42,101 nt of DNA, taken from assembly GCA_030688605.1 (NCBI GenBank), contig JAUYJB010000158.1, positions 1 to 42,101 on the forward strand. The letters run 5' to 3'. Made by a program: the position numbers and the translations under genes. Below, one piece after another: positions 1 to 10,765 of this stretch. Under the pieces are notes generated by a model. The model ran no database searches. It was not told the DNA's origin and saw nothing but the letters and a program-made list of their open reading frames with translations. Positions within the stretch are counted from its first letter, which is position 1, and every line of letters starts with the position of its first letter. Origin of the DNA: Hyphomicrobiales bacterium. Lineage in GTDB: Bacteria > Pseudomonadota > Alphaproteobacteria > Rhizobiales > NORP267.

Positions 1-70
1 CAGCCGCAACACCGCCACGGCGCAAAAGAACCCGGCCTTCGGTGGGCCAAATCGGCCCATCGAATCGAAC

Positions 71-96
71 CCCTATAACCATGAACCGCTCTAGAG
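71..96. repeat. Half copy of a palindromic intergenic repeat at the coaA stop
   Basis: These 26 bases are identical to positions 34986-35011. At that second place they form the loop and right arm of a 16-bp perfect palindrome; here only the right arm is present. The CTAGAG end supplies the TAG stop codon of coaA on the minus strand, just as the other copy overlaps the stop of the response-regulator gene. It is probably a dispersed Rhizobiales-type repeat. Confidence 0.75.
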
Positions 97-1047
97 TTTC
101 CGCAGCGCCACTGTCTCGATGGCGTGGTCCGATCCCTTGGAGAGGATCAGGTTGGCGCGCTGGCGCGTGGGAAGGATGTTCTCGCGCAAATTGGTCAGAT
201 TGGTCTGCTTCCAAATCCGATGGGCGATCTTCTCGGCTTCCTTGTCTTCGACCTGGCTATAGCGGTGGAAATAGGAGCGCGGATCCTTGAACGCGGTTTT
301 GCGCAGCTGCATGAAACGCTCGACATACCAGCGGTGGATGATCTCGTCGTCAGCGTCGAGATAGATTGAGAAATCGAAGAAGTCCGAAACGAAGGGGATC
401 GCCTCCCCGTCCTTGGGCAGGCGGCCCGGCTGCAGCACGTTGAGCCCCTCGATGATCAGAACGTCCGGCTGATCGACCTCGATAAAATCGGTCGGCAGCA
501 CGTCATAGTAGAAATGCGAATAGATCGGAGCCTGGACCTGGCGCCGGCCGGCCTTGACGTCGGAGAGGAAGCGCAGCAGCGTCTGGACATCATAGCTTTC
601 CGGAAAGCCCTTCTTGTCCATCAGCCCCTCCTTCTCCAACACGGCGTTGGGTAAGAGGAAGCCGTCCGTCGGAACGATGTCCACCTTGGGCAGGTTCGGC
701 CAGCGCGCCAACAGCGCCTGGAGGATGCGCGCCGTGGTCGACTTGCCGACCGCGACGCTGCCGGCGAGGCCGATGATATAGGGCATCTTCTTCTGGTTAT
801 GGCCGCCGAGGAAGGTCTCCGTGGCAAGGAACAGCTCCTGCGTCGCGGCGACATAAAGCGACAGGAGCCGCGATAGCGGCAGGTAGATCTTGACCACCTC
901 GTCCATGGAGACGCGCTCGTTCATGCCCTGAAGCTCGCGCAGCTCCTCGCGGCTCAAGGTCAGCGGCGTATCGGCGCGCAGCTCGCCCCATTGCTCCTTG
1001 GTAAAGACCCGGTAGGGGGAGAGATTGCCGGTGGCCTGTTGGTCCAT
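91..1047 (-). CDS. coaA: Type I pantothenate kinase CoaA
   Basis: The 318-residue protein phosphorylates pantothenate with ATP, the first and usually rate-limiting step of coenzyme A synthesis in the cytoplasm. A Walker A loop (GSVAVGKS, about residues 96-103) and the family-typical segment around [13 protein letters not shown] identify the prokaryotic type I, CoA-inhibited family, and length is normal for it. The ATG is preceded by AGGAGC about ten bases upstream. It is the last gene of the leftward his run, 27 bases after hisE, as in many Rhizobiales. A dispersed repeat overlaps its stop codon. The family assignment is secure. Confidence 0.96.
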   Translation of the reverse strand: MDQQATGNLSPYRVFTKEQWGELRADTPLTLSREELRELQGMNERVSMDEVVKIYLPLSRLLSLYVAATQELFLATETFLGGHNQKKMPYIIGLAGSVAVGKSTTARILQALLARWPNLPKVDIVPTDGFLLPNAVLEKEGLMDKKGFPESYDVQTLLRFLSDVKAGRRQVQAPIYSHFYYDVLPTDFIEVDQPDVLIIEGLNVLQPGRLPKDGEAIPFVSDFFDFSIYLDADDEIIHRWYVERFMQLRKTAFKDPRSYFHRYSQVEDKEAEKIAHRIWKQTNLTNLRENILPTRQRANLILSKGSDHAIETVALRKL

Positions 1048-1074
1048 TTATCCGTTGCTCCTGATCATTGCCCG

Positions 1075-1398
1075 TCAGGATTGCCGGCGGGAGGCTTTTT
1101 CCTCGTGCCCGGAACGCCCGGTGCGAGCGTCAAGCTCCGCCAGGACTTCGTCAAACGACACGTCGCTGGCCTCGAGCAGCACGAGCAGGTGATAGATCAG
1201 GTCGGCGGCTTCCGCGCGCAGCGCCCGGCGGTCGCCCTGCATGGCGGCGATGACGGTCTCGGCCGCCTCCTCGCCGAGCTTTTTCGCGCACGCGGCGACG
1301 CCCGCCTCGAGCAGGCTCTTGGTGTAGGAGGCGCTCGCCTGCGCGCCGCGGCGGGCATGGATGACCGCGGCCAAATCGTGCAGCGTGAACTCGCTCAC
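1075..1398 (-). CDS. hisE: Phosphoribosyl-ATP pyrophosphatase HisE
   Basis: HisE hydrolyses phosphoribosyl-ATP to phosphoribosyl-AMP, the second step of histidine synthesis. The MazG-like helical core with KKLGEEAAE and EAADLIYHLLVLL is clear. I chose the GTG start at 1398 (107 residues, beginning SEFTLHDLAAVI) because AGGAA lies eight bases before it and the N-terminus then matches the family; an in-frame ATG at 1422 has no visible ribosome site and would add eight residues. It sits between hisF and coaA in the minus-strand operon. HisI, normally the partner activity, is not in this window. Confidence 0.93.
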   Translation of the reverse strand: MSEFTLHDLAAVIHARRGAQASASYTKSLLEAGVAACAKKLGEEAAETVIAAMQGDRRALRAEAADLIYHLLVLLEASDVSFDEVLAELDARTGRSGHEEKASRRQS

Positions 1399-1499
1399 GG
1401 ATCGCGTTCCTGTCCGTTGCATGGCCAAGTTTCGGGCCAGAGACTGCGCCGGCCAATGACTTGTGTCAAACCCACATTTCCCGCTTTCGTTTGCAGTTT

Positions 1500-2276
1500 T
1501 CACGGGTCGAGGCGTATCGGAATTCCGGCTTCGGCCATGTGCTGCTTGGCGGCGCGGATCGAATATTCGCCGAAATGGAAGATCGAGGCGGCGAGCACCG
1601 CCGAGGCGTGACCTTTGGTCACGCCGTCGACCAGGTGGTCGAGAGTGCCGACGCCGCCGGACGCGATCACCGGCACGCTCACCGCGTCGGCGATGGCCCG
1701 CGTCAAGGCAAGATCGAAGCCGTTCCTGGTGCCGTCGCGGTCCATGGAGGTGAGCAGGATTTCGCCCGCCCCCAGCGCTACCACCTCGCGGGCATATTCG
1801 ACCGCGTCGAGCCCGGTGGGGTTGCGCCCGCCATGGGTGAATATCTCCCAGCGGTCGGCCTCGCCCTCTTGGCTCACTTGCTTGGCGTCGATCGCCACCA
1901 CGATGCACTGGCTGCCGAACTTTTCCGCCGCGCGGCGGACCAACTCGCGGTCCTTGACCGCTGCCGTGTTGATGGAAACCTTGTCGGCGCCGGCGAGCAG
2001 CAGGTCGCGCACATCCTCGATGGTGCGCACGCCGCCGCCGACGGTGACCGGCATGAAGCAGGCTTCCGCCGTGCGCCGGACCACGTCGAGGATGATGCTG
2101 CGATCCTCGTGGCTGGCGGTGATGTCGAGGAAGCACAATTCATCGGCGCCGGCGGCGTCATAGGCGACCGCCGCCTCGACCGGATCGCCGGCATCGCGCA
2201 GGTCGACGAATTTGACGCCCTTGACGACGCGGCCGTCTTTCACGTCGAGGCAGGGGATGACACGGGCCTTAAGCAT
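1500..2276 (-). CDS. hisF: Imidazole glycerol phosphate synthase cyclase subunit HisF
   Basis: This is the (beta/alpha)8 barrel subunit that joins ammonia, delivered by HisH, to PRFAR, giving imidazole glycerol phosphate and AICAR. The 258-residue protein has both catalytic aspartates at their textbook positions, D11 ([10 protein letters not shown]) and D130 (VVAIDAK), and phosphate-binding glycine loops (TVGGG, IASGG). Its start overlaps the end of hisA by eight bases, so translation is probably coupled. The order hisH-hisA-hisF-hisE is the usual alphaproteobacterial one. Confidence 0.98.
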   Translation of the reverse strand: MLKARVIPCLDVKDGRVVKGVKFVDLRDAGDPVEAAVAYDAAGADELCFLDITASHEDRSIILDVVRRTAEACFMPVTVGGGVRTIEDVRDLLLAGADKVSINTAAVKDRELVRRAAEKFGSQCIVVAIDAKQVSQEGEADRWEIFTHGGRNPTGLDAVEYAREVVALGAGEILLTSMDRDGTRNGFDLALTRAIADAVSVPVIASGGVGTLDHLVDGVTKGHASAVLAASIFHFGEYSIRAAKQHMAEAGIPIRLDP

Positions 2277-3024
2277 GGCCTACCGCTCCTTGCGCCCGCG
2301 CCGCCTTGATCAGCGCCAGAGCCTCGGCCGCGTCGAGCCCGCCGTCATAGAGCGCGCGGCCGCAAATCGCCCCTTCGAGAATGGCGCAATCGGGTTGAAG
2401 CAGGCGCATGATGTCATCGATTGAGGCAAGGCCGCCCGCGGCGATCAGCGGAACAGAGGTGGCGCGCGCCAACGCCAGGGTCGCCTCGACATTGAGGCCG
2501 GTGAGCGCGCCGTCTCGGGAAATGTCGGTATGGATGATGGCGGCAACGCCGGCATCCTCGAATCGCCGGGCGAGCTCTTCGGCCGACATGTCCGATGTCT
2601 CCGCCCAGCCGGCGATCGCGACGCGGCCGTCCCTTGCGTCGATGCCGACGGCGATCTGGCCGGGAAAGGCCCGGCACGCCTCGCGCACCAGCTCCGGGTC
2701 GTCCACCGCCACGGTGCCGAGAATGACCCGGGCGATGCCGATATCGAGCCAGGCCTCGATCTGCTCGAAGCTGCGGATGCCGCCGCCGAGCTGGATCGGC
2801 AGGCTGACCGCAGCGCGGATCGCCTCGACGGCGGCGCCGTTCTTCGATTCGCCGGCAAAGGCGCCGTCGAGATCGACCACGTGCAGCCATTCGAAACTCT
2901 GTGCCTCGAAGCTGCGCGCCTGAGCCGCGGGGTCGGTGTTAAAGACGGTTGCCTTTTCCATGTCGCCGCGCAAAAGCCGCACGCACTCGCCCCCTTTCAG
3001 GTCGATGGCGGGGAACAGGATCAT
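2269..3024 (-). CDS. hisA: ProFAR isomerase HisA
   Basis: HisA isomerises ProFAR to PRFAR by an Amadori rearrangement on a half-barrel-duplicated (beta/alpha)8 fold related to HisF. The start [12 protein letters not shown] places the catalytic aspartate at residue 8. The ATG at 3024 is preferred over an in-frame GTG at 3033: GAGG lies eight bases upstream, and the ATG overlaps the hisH stop as ATGA, a standard coupling arrangement. The protein then has 251 residues, normal for the family. It belongs to the minus-strand his operon. Confidence 0.97.
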   Translation of the reverse strand: MILFPAIDLKGGECVRLLRGDMEKATVFNTDPAAQARSFEAQSFEWLHVVDLDGAFAGESKNGAAVEAIRAAVSLPIQLGGGIRSFEQIEAWLDIGIARVILGTVAVDDPELVREACRAFPGQIAVGIDARDGRVAIAGWAETSDMSAEELARRFEDAGVAAIIHTDISRDGALTGLNVEATLALARATSVPLIAAGGLASIDDIMRLLQPDCAILEGAICGRALYDGGLDAAEALALIKAARAQGAVGHA

Positions 3025-3671
3025 GGCCGCCACCTCAAGAAGTTGGCGATCAGCGCAAGCCCCAGCTTCTGGCTCTTTTCCGGATGGAATTGGGTGCCGA
3101 CGAGATTGTCCTTGCCGACGATGGCCGTGATCGGCCCGCCATAGTCGGTCTCAGCGATGAGATCGCCGCGGTGTTGCGGAAACAGCGCATAGGAGTGCAC
3201 GAAATAGGCGTGCAAGCCTGCCTCGCCGGTCACGATCCCGTCGAGCAGGGGATGCTCCCTTATCCGGCGCAGGGTGTTCCAGCCCATATGCGGCACCTTG
3301 AGGGCGGGGTCGGCAGGCGTAATCCGGCGCACCTCGCCGTCGATCCAGCCGAATCCTTCCGCGACGCCATGCTCGAGGCCCCGCGTACCCATGAGCTGCA
3401 TGCCGACGCAGATGCCGAGAAACGGCTTCCCACGGCCGATCACCTCCTCCTTGAGCGCCTCGACCATGCCGGTGAGCGCCGCCAGCCCCTGTTTGCAGTC
3501 GCGAAAGGCGCCGACGCCGGGCAGCACGATGCGCTCGGCCGCACGCACCGCCTCGGGCTTCCCGGTAACGAGGGTTTCCCCGCCGATCCCGGCCTCACGG
3601 GCGGCGCGCTCAAAGGCCTTCTGCGCCGAGCGCAGATTGCCCGAACCGTAGTCGACGATGGCGACGCGCAT
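3021..3671 (-). CDS. hisH: Imidazole glycerol phosphate synthase glutaminase subunit HisH
   Basis: HisH is the class I glutamine amidotransferase subunit that hydrolyses glutamine and channels ammonia to HisF. The nucleophile cysteine lies in GICVGMQ (about residue 88), and the His-Glu pair of the triad is in FHPEKS near the C-terminus. The protein has 216 residues from the ATG at 3671, which overlaps the stop of the preceding DUF2628 gene as ATGA; a GTG one codon earlier is also possible. Its own stop overlaps the hisA start. Confidence 0.97.
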   Translation of the reverse strand: MRVAIVDYGSGNLRSAQKAFERAAREAGIGGETLVTGKPEAVRAAERIVLPGVGAFRDCKQGLAALTGMVEALKEEVIGRGKPFLGICVGMQLMGTRGLEHGVAEGFGWIDGEVRRITPADPALKVPHMGWNTLRRIREHPLLDGIVTGEAGLHAYFVHSYALFPQHRGDLIAETDYGGPITAIVGKDNLVGTQFHPEKSQKLGLALIANFLRWRP

Positions 3672-4165
3672 CACCGGTCTCCCGGCTCCGGGAACATGCC
3701 GATGACGCCGCTCGGCGCATGCGCCGGCGCGATGGCGGGCGGCGCGATTTCACGCGCGGCGTCAGGGCTTGGCGCCGGCGCTTCGGCGAGCCAGTCCGCA
3801 AAAAATTGGCGCTCGCATTGCTCGCGGTCGCGCCCGGCAACCACCGCGCGCATGCGGTAGCCGCGCCGCCGCAGCTGCCAACGCCGCAGATTGTTGGCCT
3901 CGAGCGCGAATAAGAGCAGCAGGGCGAACTCGACGATCGAACTTAACCCCGAATCCCGTCCGAGCCACAGCTCAAGCCCGCCCAGAGCCACGCCGATCGC
4001 GAGAAAGCCGAGCAGAACCCACCACATGCGGCGATAGACGAGCCAGACCGGCGGGATCAGAAAGGCCGGCCAGCAGAATCCTTCCTTGACGAAGGCGATC
4101 CGCCGCGCCGCCGCGTCGCTGCGGCCCTTCAGGCCGGCGGGCTCGTGCACCGTATAAACGGCCAT
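3671..4165 (-). CDS. DUF2628 membrane protein
   Basis: The 164-residue protein is of unknown function, conserved in alphaproteobacterial his operons between hisB and hisH. The N-terminal part (MAVYTVHEP, then [19 protein letters not shown]) is typical of DUF2628. Two or three hydrophobic segments follow, roughly at residues 33-75 (aromatic, [14 protein letters not shown]) and 78-92 ([15 protein letters not shown]), then a basic stretch and a proline/alanine-rich tail. An integral inner-membrane protein is inferred. It overlaps hisH by ATGA, so it is co-translated with histidine enzymes although no histidine role is known. Confidence 0.85.
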   Translation of the reverse strand: MAVYTVHEPAGLKGRSDAAARRIAFVKEGFCWPAFLIPPVWLVYRRMWWVLLGFLAIGVALGGLELWLGRDSGLSSIVEFALLLLFALEANNLRRWQLRRRGYRMRAVVAGRDREQCERQFFADWLAEAPAPSPDAAREIAPPAIAPAHAPSGVIGMFPEPGDR

Positions 4166-4185
4166 TCTGGTCTCCGATAACGCCG

Positions 4186-4779
4186 CTAATCGCCCAGCCG
4201 GCCCTTGGTCGAGGGCACGCTGCCGGCCTGGCGCGGGTCCTCTTCGACCGCAACTCTCAAGGCCCGCGCCAGCGCCTTGAAGCAGGATTCGGCGATGTGA
4301 TGGCTATTGTCGCCGTAAAAGCATTCCATGTGCAGGCCGATGCCGGCGTGCTGCGCCAGGGCCTGGAAGAATTCGCGCACCAGCTCGGTTTCGAAATTGC
4401 CGATCTTGTCCCGGGTGAACCGGACCCTCCAGACCAGGAATGGACGGCCGCAAATGTCGACGGCGGCCCGGCTCAGCGTTTCGTCCATCGGCACGGTCGC
4501 CTCGCCATAGCGGCGGATGCCGCGCATTTCGCCAAGCGCCTCGCGCAGCCCCTGGCCGAGCGCGATGCCGGTATCCTCCACCGTATGGTGGTCATCGATG
4601 TGCAGATCGCCGCTGGCCCGCACCGTGATGTCGATCAGCGAGTGGCGCGAGAGCTGGTCGAGCATGTGGTCGAAGAAGCCGACGCCAGTCGCGTTGTCGT
4701 GCGCGCCGGTGCCGTCAAGATCGACCATGACGGTGATCTCGGTCTCCTTCGTTGCGCGGGTCACGGTGGCGCTGCGCAT
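4186..4779 (-). CDS. hisB: Imidazoleglycerol-phosphate dehydratase HisB
   Basis: The enzyme dehydrates imidazole glycerol phosphate to imidazole acetol phosphate; it is manganese-dependent and forms a 24-mer in the family. The 197-residue protein is the stand-alone dehydratase, without the phosphatase domain found in enterobacteria. The metal-binding histidine clusters are visible as [14 protein letters not shown] and [10 protein letters not shown] near the N-terminal third, and DNSHHIAES near the C-terminus. It is the first gene of the leftward operon, divergent from hslV across about 210 bases. Confidence 0.97.
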   Translation of the reverse strand: MRSATVTRATKETEITVMVDLDGTGAHDNATGVGFFDHMLDQLSRHSLIDITVRASGDLHIDDHHTVEDTGIALGQGLREALGEMRGIRRYGEATVPMDETLSRAAVDICGRPFLVWRVRFTRDKIGNFETELVREFFQALAQHAGIGLHMECFYGDNSHHIAESCFKALARALRVAVEEDPRQAGSVPSTKGRLGD

Positions 4780-4893
4780 GGGTCGGCTCCCGTTCGTCGC
4801 GGCCCCTGGGTCCAGGCCGACGCGCGGGTTTTATCAGGCAAATTCCCGCCACGCCAGCATGCGTTCCTTGGCCCCGCCCCGCCCTTGCGGTCT

Positions 4894-4921
4894 TTGAAAC
4901 GGCAGCGCAATCGCCTACATA
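4894..4921 (+). promoter_or_regulatory. Probable promoter of hslVU (heat-shock-like)
   Basis: TTGAAA (4894-4899) and CCTACATA (ending 4921) are separated by 16 bases, in the orientation of hslV and about 70 bases before its start. The pattern resembles alphaproteobacterial RpoH (sigma-32) or housekeeping promoters. RpoH control of hslVU is known in other bacteria; here it is inferred. Confidence 0.4.
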
Positions 4922-4928
4922 GGGTTGA

Positions 4929-4954
4929 CCTTGCCCGGCTCTCGCGGGGCAAGG
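4929..4954 (+). promoter_or_regulatory. Stem-loop in the hslVU 5' leader
   Basis: CCTTGCCC (4929-4936) pairs with GGGCAAGG (4947-4954) around a 10-base loop, directly downstream of the predicted promoter and 20 bases before the AGGAGG ribosome site. A leader hairpin of this kind could affect mRNA stability; no function is shown by sequence alone. Confidence 0.45.
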
Positions 4955-4988
4955 CGCATTTTGCGCTCATTCTCAGGAGGCTCTGCCG

Positions 4989-5546
4989 GTGAACGGACGG
5001 GCACTGCAGCCGTGGCACGGCACGACCATTATCACCGTGCGCAAGGGTCCGAAGGTGGTGATCGCCGGCGACGGCCAGGTTTCGCTCGGCGAGACAGTCA
5101 TCAAGGCCAACGCGCGCAAGGTGCGCCGGCTCGGTTCGGGCGAGGTGATCGCCGGCTTCGCCGGCGCGACGGCGGATGCCTTCACCCTGCTCGAACGGCT
5201 GGAATCGAAGCTCGAACAGTATCGCGGCCAGTTGACACGGGCCTGCGTGGAGCTCGCCAAGGACTGGCGCACCGACCGCTATCTGCGTCGGCTCGAAGCA
5301 ATGATGCTGGTCGCCGACGCGGAGGCGACGCTGGCGCTCACCGGCACCGGCGACGTGCTCGAGCCGGAGCATGGAGCGATGGCCATCGGCTCGGGCGGCA
5401 ACTACGCGCTCGCCGCCGCGCGGGCGCTTTACGACAGCGACCTCGACGCCGAAGAGATCGCCCGGCGCGCCATGGCCATTGCGGCTGAGATCTGCGTCTA
5501 CACCAACGACAAGATCGTTATCGAAAGCCTCGACACCAAGGACTAG
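4989..5546 (+). CDS. hslV: ATP-dependent protease peptidase subunit HslV
   Basis: HslV (ClpQ) is the threonine peptidase that forms a double hexamer and degrades proteins unfolded by HslU in the cytoplasm. The 185-residue product keeps the HGTTI segment (residues 10-14); the propeptide is removed in this family so that the first threonine becomes the nucleophile. GDGQVSLG and the GSGGNYAL loop are also typical. The GTG start is supported by a perfect AGGAGG eight bases upstream. hslU follows after 14 bases, so the two form an operon. Confidence 0.97.
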   Translation: MNGRALQPWHGTTIITVRKGPKVVIAGDGQVSLGETVIKANARKVRRLGSGEVIAGFAGATADAFTLLERLESKLEQYRGQLTRACVELAKDWRTDRYLRRLEAMMLVADAEATLALTGTGDVLEPEHGAMAIGSGGNYALAAARALYDSDLDAEEIARRAMAIAAEICVYTNDKIVIESLDTKD

Positions 5547-5560
5547 TATTTTATCCGCCC

Positions 5561-6857
<1,297 letters not shown>

Positions 6858-6868
<11 letters not shown>

Positions 6869-7445
6869 GCGGCGAACGGACGGCGCGGCGGATCTGGACA
6901 TAGAGCGCGCCTTCGCCGCCGTGGCGGCGATGCGCCGGGGTAAAGCCGACGACGAACGGGCGAAAGCGCGGCAGCGCCAGCCATTGCGGCACGGCCTGGC
7001 GCAATATGCCGATGTCACGGTCCGGCATGAAGCCCGCCTCCTCGCGGCCTGTCGCGCTCCCCTTGCCGGTGATCACCAGAACCAGGCTTAAGCCCTTCGC
7101 CCGGGAGCGGGCAAGGAAGGCGTACAGCACCTCCCTGGCCTCGCCCTGGCGCATGCCGTGAAGATCGATGCGCGCGTCGACCTTGCGCAGGCCGCGGCCG
7201 AGCCGCTGGGTCAGCCGGCGGTCGATGGCCCCGAGCGGCGGCGGCGCGGCCGTGGACACCGGCGCGGTCTTGGCCGCCGGCTCGGGCGTGAGCTTCGTGC
7301 GCCTTTGCGGCAAGTCCGGCTTGGGCGGCGGCGCGGCCGGGGCGGGCCGGCTGCGGCGCAAGGGTTTCGCCTGCTCGGCAACTTTTTCCCACAAGCTCCG
7401 GTCCCTGGGGTCGAGCGGCGGGGGGGTCGGCCGGTGGCGCGGCAT
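6858..7445 (-). CDS. Smr/MutS2 C-terminal domain protein
   Basis: The 195-residue protein has a proline/alanine-rich, probably disordered N-terminal half and a C-terminal Smr domain (from about residue 95) with the diagnostic RIDLHGM motif and VITGKGS. Smr domains are found as nucleases or RNA/DNA-binding units; the exact role of these small alphaproteobacterial versions is not established. The ATG at 7445 is chosen; a TTG at 7454 would overlap the mltA stop. It lies directly downstream of mltA and overlaps hslU tail to tail. Confidence 0.88.
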
Positions 7446-7450
7446 GGCGG

Positions 7451-8668
7451 TCAACCCCCGCCCGCTGCCCAGTTCGGCAGAGGCATGCCCTTCGGCAACA
7501 GGACCAGGAAATCGCCTTCATGCCGGATCCGGCCGGCGCGCGCGCTTGCGGCCGCCCCGGTGCCGAAGAAAATGTCGCCGCGTGCCGCGCCGGTGATCGC
7601 CGAGCCCGTATCCTGGGCGATCATCAGGCGGCGGAATGGACCGGTCCGGCCGTTCGCATCCGGCAGTTCGGCGTCGATCCAGATCGGGGTGGCGAAGGAA
7701 TGGAACGCCGGGTCGACGGCGAGGCTGCGCTGCGGGGTGAGCTGCACGCCGGCCGCGCCGATCGGCCCCAGCGTCGGGTCGGGAACGGTGATGGCGCGGA
7801 AGAATATGAAGGAGCGATTCGTGGCCATCACCTCGCCGGCCTCGTCGGGGTGCGCGGCAAGCCATTGCCGCAGCCGCTCCGTGTTCATCTCGGCTGCCGA
7901 AAGGGCGCCGCGCTCGATCAGCACCTTGCCGATGGACGAATAGGGATGGCCGTTCTTGGCCGCAAAGCCAAGGCGCATCACCTCCCCGTCCTTAAGGCGA
8001 ACCCGCGCCGAACCCTGGATGTGGATGAAAAAGGCCTCGATGGGATCGCGGAGATAGACGAGCTCCAATCCCCGGCCTGCAAGCGCGCCGGCTTCGATCT
8101 CGGCCCGCGTCGGATAGGCCTCGAACCCGCCCTTGACGCGCCGCGCCGCGGCGAGGCCGGGTTCAAGCCCGTGGCCGGCCTGACTGGGCTTGAGCGTCAC
8201 GAGGTCGTCCGGCCGGCGGTAGAGCGGTACCGGGAACGCCGCGCTTCTCTCAAGCGATCCCTCGACCTCCGGCTCGTAATAGCCGGTCAGGAATCCGCGC
8301 GCGTTGCCCGGCAGGGTCACGCGGTAGAGCGAAAAATTGGTCTCGAAGAAGCGCCGCGCGCCGGCGCCGCTCAACAGGGCGTCGGGGCTCAGCGCCTGCG
8401 TGCAGATTCTGGTCCAGGCTTGAAGGGAATTGCTTTTCTTGCCCGTGGCGGCGGCGGCATAAACGGGCGCGCGAAGGCGCGCGCAGGACAGCGCGAAGGC
8501 GCTCAGCGCCTCCTCTTGCCGCTCGCCGCTCCAGCCGGGCAGGTCCGAAAACGCCACCGGGGTCAGCTGAGCCATCCCGGAACTCCCCCGATCCGCTCCC
8601 AGTGCGACGCCGAACATGATGAGATAAAGACAGACCGCCGGGGCCAGCAACGCCCGGCCGGCCCGCAC
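7451..8668 (-). CDS. mltA: Membrane-bound lytic murein transglycosylase A
   Basis: MltA cleaves peptidoglycan glycan strands, leaving 1,6-anhydromuramic ends, in the periplasm. The MltA domain (GFLTGYYEPEVEGS, FFIHIQGSARV) is followed by a 3D domain with FATPIWIDAE and AQDTGSAI...GDIFFG, which holds the catalytic aspartate. I place the start at the GTG 8668 (405 residues), because AGGAGG lies seven bases before it and a signal peptide (RALLAPAVCLYLIMFGVALGA) begins at once; an upstream ATG at 8701 would translate the ribosome site itself. There is no lipobox, so it is probably soluble periplasmic or anchored by its signal. Confidence 0.93.
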   Translation of the reverse strand: MRAGRALLAPAVCLYLIMFGVALGADRGSSGMAQLTPVAFSDLPGWSGERQEEALSAFALSCARLRAPVYAAAATGKKSNSLQAWTRICTQALSPDALLSGAGARRFFETNFSLYRVTLPGNARGFLTGYYEPEVEGSLERSAAFPVPLYRRPDDLVTLKPSQAGHGLEPGLAAARRVKGGFEAYPTRAEIEAGALAGRGLELVYLRDPIEAFFIHIQGSARVRLKDGEVMRLGFAAKNGHPYSSIGKVLIERGALSAAEMNTERLRQWLAAHPDEAGEVMATNRSFIFFRAITVPDPTLGPIGAAGVQLTPQRSLAVDPAFHSFATPIWIDAELPDANGRTGPFRRLMIAQDTGSAITGAARGDIFFGTGAAASARAGRIRHEGDFLVLLPKGMPLPNWAAGGG

Positions 8669-8716
8669 GGTTGGCCCTCCTCCTTCCCCTCGCGCCCCCA
8701 TGCCCGCCTGGCACCG

Positions 8717-9430
8717 CTAGCTTGCGGCTTCGGTCGCGACCAGCTTCCAGTTCGGATTGGACGAGGCCAGATCGCGCGCGAAGGTCCAGATGTCCGTCAC
8801 GTCGCGGATCGCCTTCGGGTCGCCTTCGATGACCTCGCCGGACTTGGATCGGGTAACGGAGATCAGCTCGCTGACGAACCTGACCGTCAGCTGCGCCATC
8901 GTTCCCTTCAGAGCGCCATCGACGATTTCCGCCTTCTCGATGCCGATGAAGTCGGAGTCGATCGTCTCCCCGCGGCTCTCGCGCGCGGAGATGGCCTCGA
9001 GAAAGCCGTCATAGACCTCGCGGCCGAGCAGCGGCTGCAAGGTCTTGCGGTCACCGGCGGCAAACGCCGTCACGATCATCTCATAGGCGGTCTTGGCGCC
9101 GTCGAGGAATCTGCCCGGATCGAAGCGCGGGTCGACCTCGACAAAGGCCGACAGCGTGCGCGCCAGCGATGATCCCGGCCTGGCGAAACCCTTCCAACGG
9201 TCCGGCTTCTCCTCGTCGCGGGAAGGCTTCTCGGCGCGCTTGGGCAGCTGCACGACCTTGTCGCGGGCATTGGTCCCGGCGTCGCCGGCTGGGCTCTCGG
9301 GTCGCGTATAGGGGTCGAAGGGCGGCCGTTCGTGGCCGGTGCGGCGGCCGAGAACGCTGCGCAGGCGCACGAATACGACCACCGCCACGATGAGGAACAG
9401 AATGGTATATATGTCGAGAAATCCGTTCAT
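8717..9430 (-). CDS. Tim44/TimA domain membrane protein
   Basis: The 237-residue protein has one N-terminal membrane segment (about residues 5-22, DIYTILFLIVAVVVFVRL), a charged linker (about 30-90) and a C-terminal Tim44-like domain with an NTF2-type fold. It is the bacterial relative of the mitochondrial import motor anchor Tim44; the bacterial role is not settled. The ATG at 9430 has GAGGTG just upstream and gives the usual MNGFLDIYTILF start; a longer frame to 9487 lacks support. It precedes mltA and smr and is divergent from fxsA, a conserved Rhizobiales arrangement. Confidence 0.9.
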   Translation of the reverse strand: MNGFLDIYTILFLIVAVVVFVRLRSVLGRRTGHERPPFDPYTRPESPAGDAGTNARDKVVQLPKRAEKPSRDEEKPDRWKGFARPGSSLARTLSAFVEVDPRFDPGRFLDGAKTAYEMIVTAFAAGDRKTLQPLLGREVYDGFLEAISARESRGETIDSDFIGIEKAEIVDGALKGTMAQLTVRFVSELISVTRSKSGEVIEGDPKAIRDVTDIWTFARDLASSNPNWKLVATEAAS

Positions 9431-9583
9431 CACCTCATCCGGACGCGGGCCCCAAAAATTGATTGCCAGGGATGTTATCAGTTTCAATGCCTCTTATGTA
9501 AGGGCCTCTGCCGCGAAAAGCCAATGCAACGCTGCGGTTTTTTGTCAAATGAGCCTGAATGGGCGAAACCACCGGGCCGGAAC

Positions 9584-10096
9584 ATGATACGCATCCTATT
9601 GCCGCTCGCCCTGATCGCCGTGCCTTTGATCGAAATCGCCCTGTTCGTGGTCATTGGCGGGCGCATCGGACTTGTTGCTACCATCGCCGTGGTCATCCTG
9701 ACGGCGGCGAGCGGCGCGGCTTTGTTGCGCCTGCAGGGGCTCGAGGTTATTGCCCGGGCGCGCCGGGCCGCCGAGGCAGGACAGATGCCGATCCAATCCG
9801 TTGTCGACGGCGTCTTTCTGTTCGCCGCCGGGCTCTTGTTGCTGACACCGGGCTTTCTGACCGACGCAATCGGCTTCTTGCTGTTCGTTCCGCCGCTGCG
9901 TCGCGCGCTTGCGGCGTGGATCTGGCGGCGGCTTCTCGACTCCGGCTCGTTCGTCGTCTTCACGACGGGCTCCAACCGCACGCGCCCCGCGGACGGCCGG
10001 GGGCGGCCGCAAGGGCGTCCGCCCATTATCGACGGCGATGTCGTCGAAGGCGACTATGTCGAGATCGACGAGACCGACGCGCGCGACGATCGCTAG
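9584..10096 (+). CDS. fxsA: FxsA family membrane protein
   Basis: FxsA proteins are cytoplasmic-membrane proteins first noted for relieving F-plasmid exclusion of phage T7 in E. coli; their normal role is unclear. The 170-residue product has three to four hydrophobic segments (about 5-45 and 70-110), the family motif GLLLLTPGFLTDAIGFLLFVPPLRR and a hydrophilic, acidic C-terminal tail. The start at 9584 gives the typical MIRILLPLALIAVPLIEI beginning; reading further upstream adds non-conserved sequence. It is followed by secB, as in related genomes. Confidence 0.9.
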   Translation: MIRILLPLALIAVPLIEIALFVVIGGRIGLVATIAVVILTAASGAALLRLQGLEVIARARRAAEAGQMPIQSVVDGVFLFAAGLLLLTPGFLTDAIGFLLFVPPLRRALAAWIWRRLLDSGSFVVFTTGSNRTRPADGRGRPQGRPPIIDGDVVEGDYVEIDETDARDDR

Positions 10097-10198
10097 CCGC
10101 GGGCTTTGCTTGTTCGCCGGCAGCAACCGTGTTAGCCAGCCTGCGGCGGCACGCCTTCCGGACCGTTATCGCTGAAGCACCCCCATCGGAGCACGGCC

Positions 10199-10744
10199 AT
10201 GGCCAAGAAACCATCTTCGACCAACGGCAACGACAAGAGCGATGGGGACGGCGCCGGCGAGGCCGCGAAGGCCGGCGCTGCTGAAGCCCCACAGGCCGGA
10301 GCCAAGCCCGGTCCGACCCTCAACGTTCTCGCCCAGTATGTAAAGGACCTGTCCTTCGAGAACCCGAACGCGCCGCAGAGCCTGGCCACCACCGGCACCA
10401 ATCCCAACATCCAGATCAACATCAACGTCAATGCCCGCGGACTGTCCGAGTCCAACTATGAGGTCGAACTGACCCTCGAGGCCAAGGCGGCGGCCAAGGA
10501 AAAGGTGGTGTTCAATATCGAGCTGACCTATGCCGGCATCTTCCGCGTCGAGAACGTCCCCGCCGAAAGCCTGCAGCCGATCATGCTCATCGAATGTCCG
10601 CGCATCCTGTTTCCTTTCGCGCGGCAGATCGTGGCATCCGCCTCGCGCGACGGCGGCTTTCCGCCGCTGATGGTCGACCCGATCGACTTCGCCGCGCTGT
10701 ATCGCCAGCGCGTGGCCCAACAGAAGGGCCAGGCCAAGGCCTGA
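10199..10744 (+). CDS. secB: Protein-export chaperone SecB
   Basis: SecB is a tetrameric cytoplasmic chaperone that keeps preproteins unfolded and passes them to SecA. The conserved core runs from about residue 40 ([16 protein letters not shown]) through [19 protein letters not shown] and [13 protein letters not shown] to DPIDFAALY. An unusually long alanine/glycine-rich N-terminal extension of about 38 residues precedes it, common in alphaproteobacterial SecB. GGAG lies eight bases before the ATG. It converges with dnaQ, 21 bases apart. Confidence 0.97.
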   Translation: MAKKPSSTNGNDKSDGDGAGEAAKAGAAEAPQAGAKPGPTLNVLAQYVKDLSFENPNAPQSLATTGTNPNIQININVNARGLSESNYEVELTLEAKAAAKEKVVFNIELTYAGIFRVENVPAESLQPIMLIECPRILFPFARQIVASASRDGGFPPLMVDPIDFAALYRQRVAQQKGQAKA

Positions 10745-10765
10745 TCTCTCCTCGACGGTTGTCGT

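Noticed and set aside
1-70. Feature left of coaA
   Set aside because: Only GGGCC-AAATC-GGCCC is visible; too short to call a terminator or gene end.
7520-9172. 550-codon plus-strand frame opposite mltA and tim44
   Set aside because: Crosses two real genes and their gap on the other strand; low-complexity composition.
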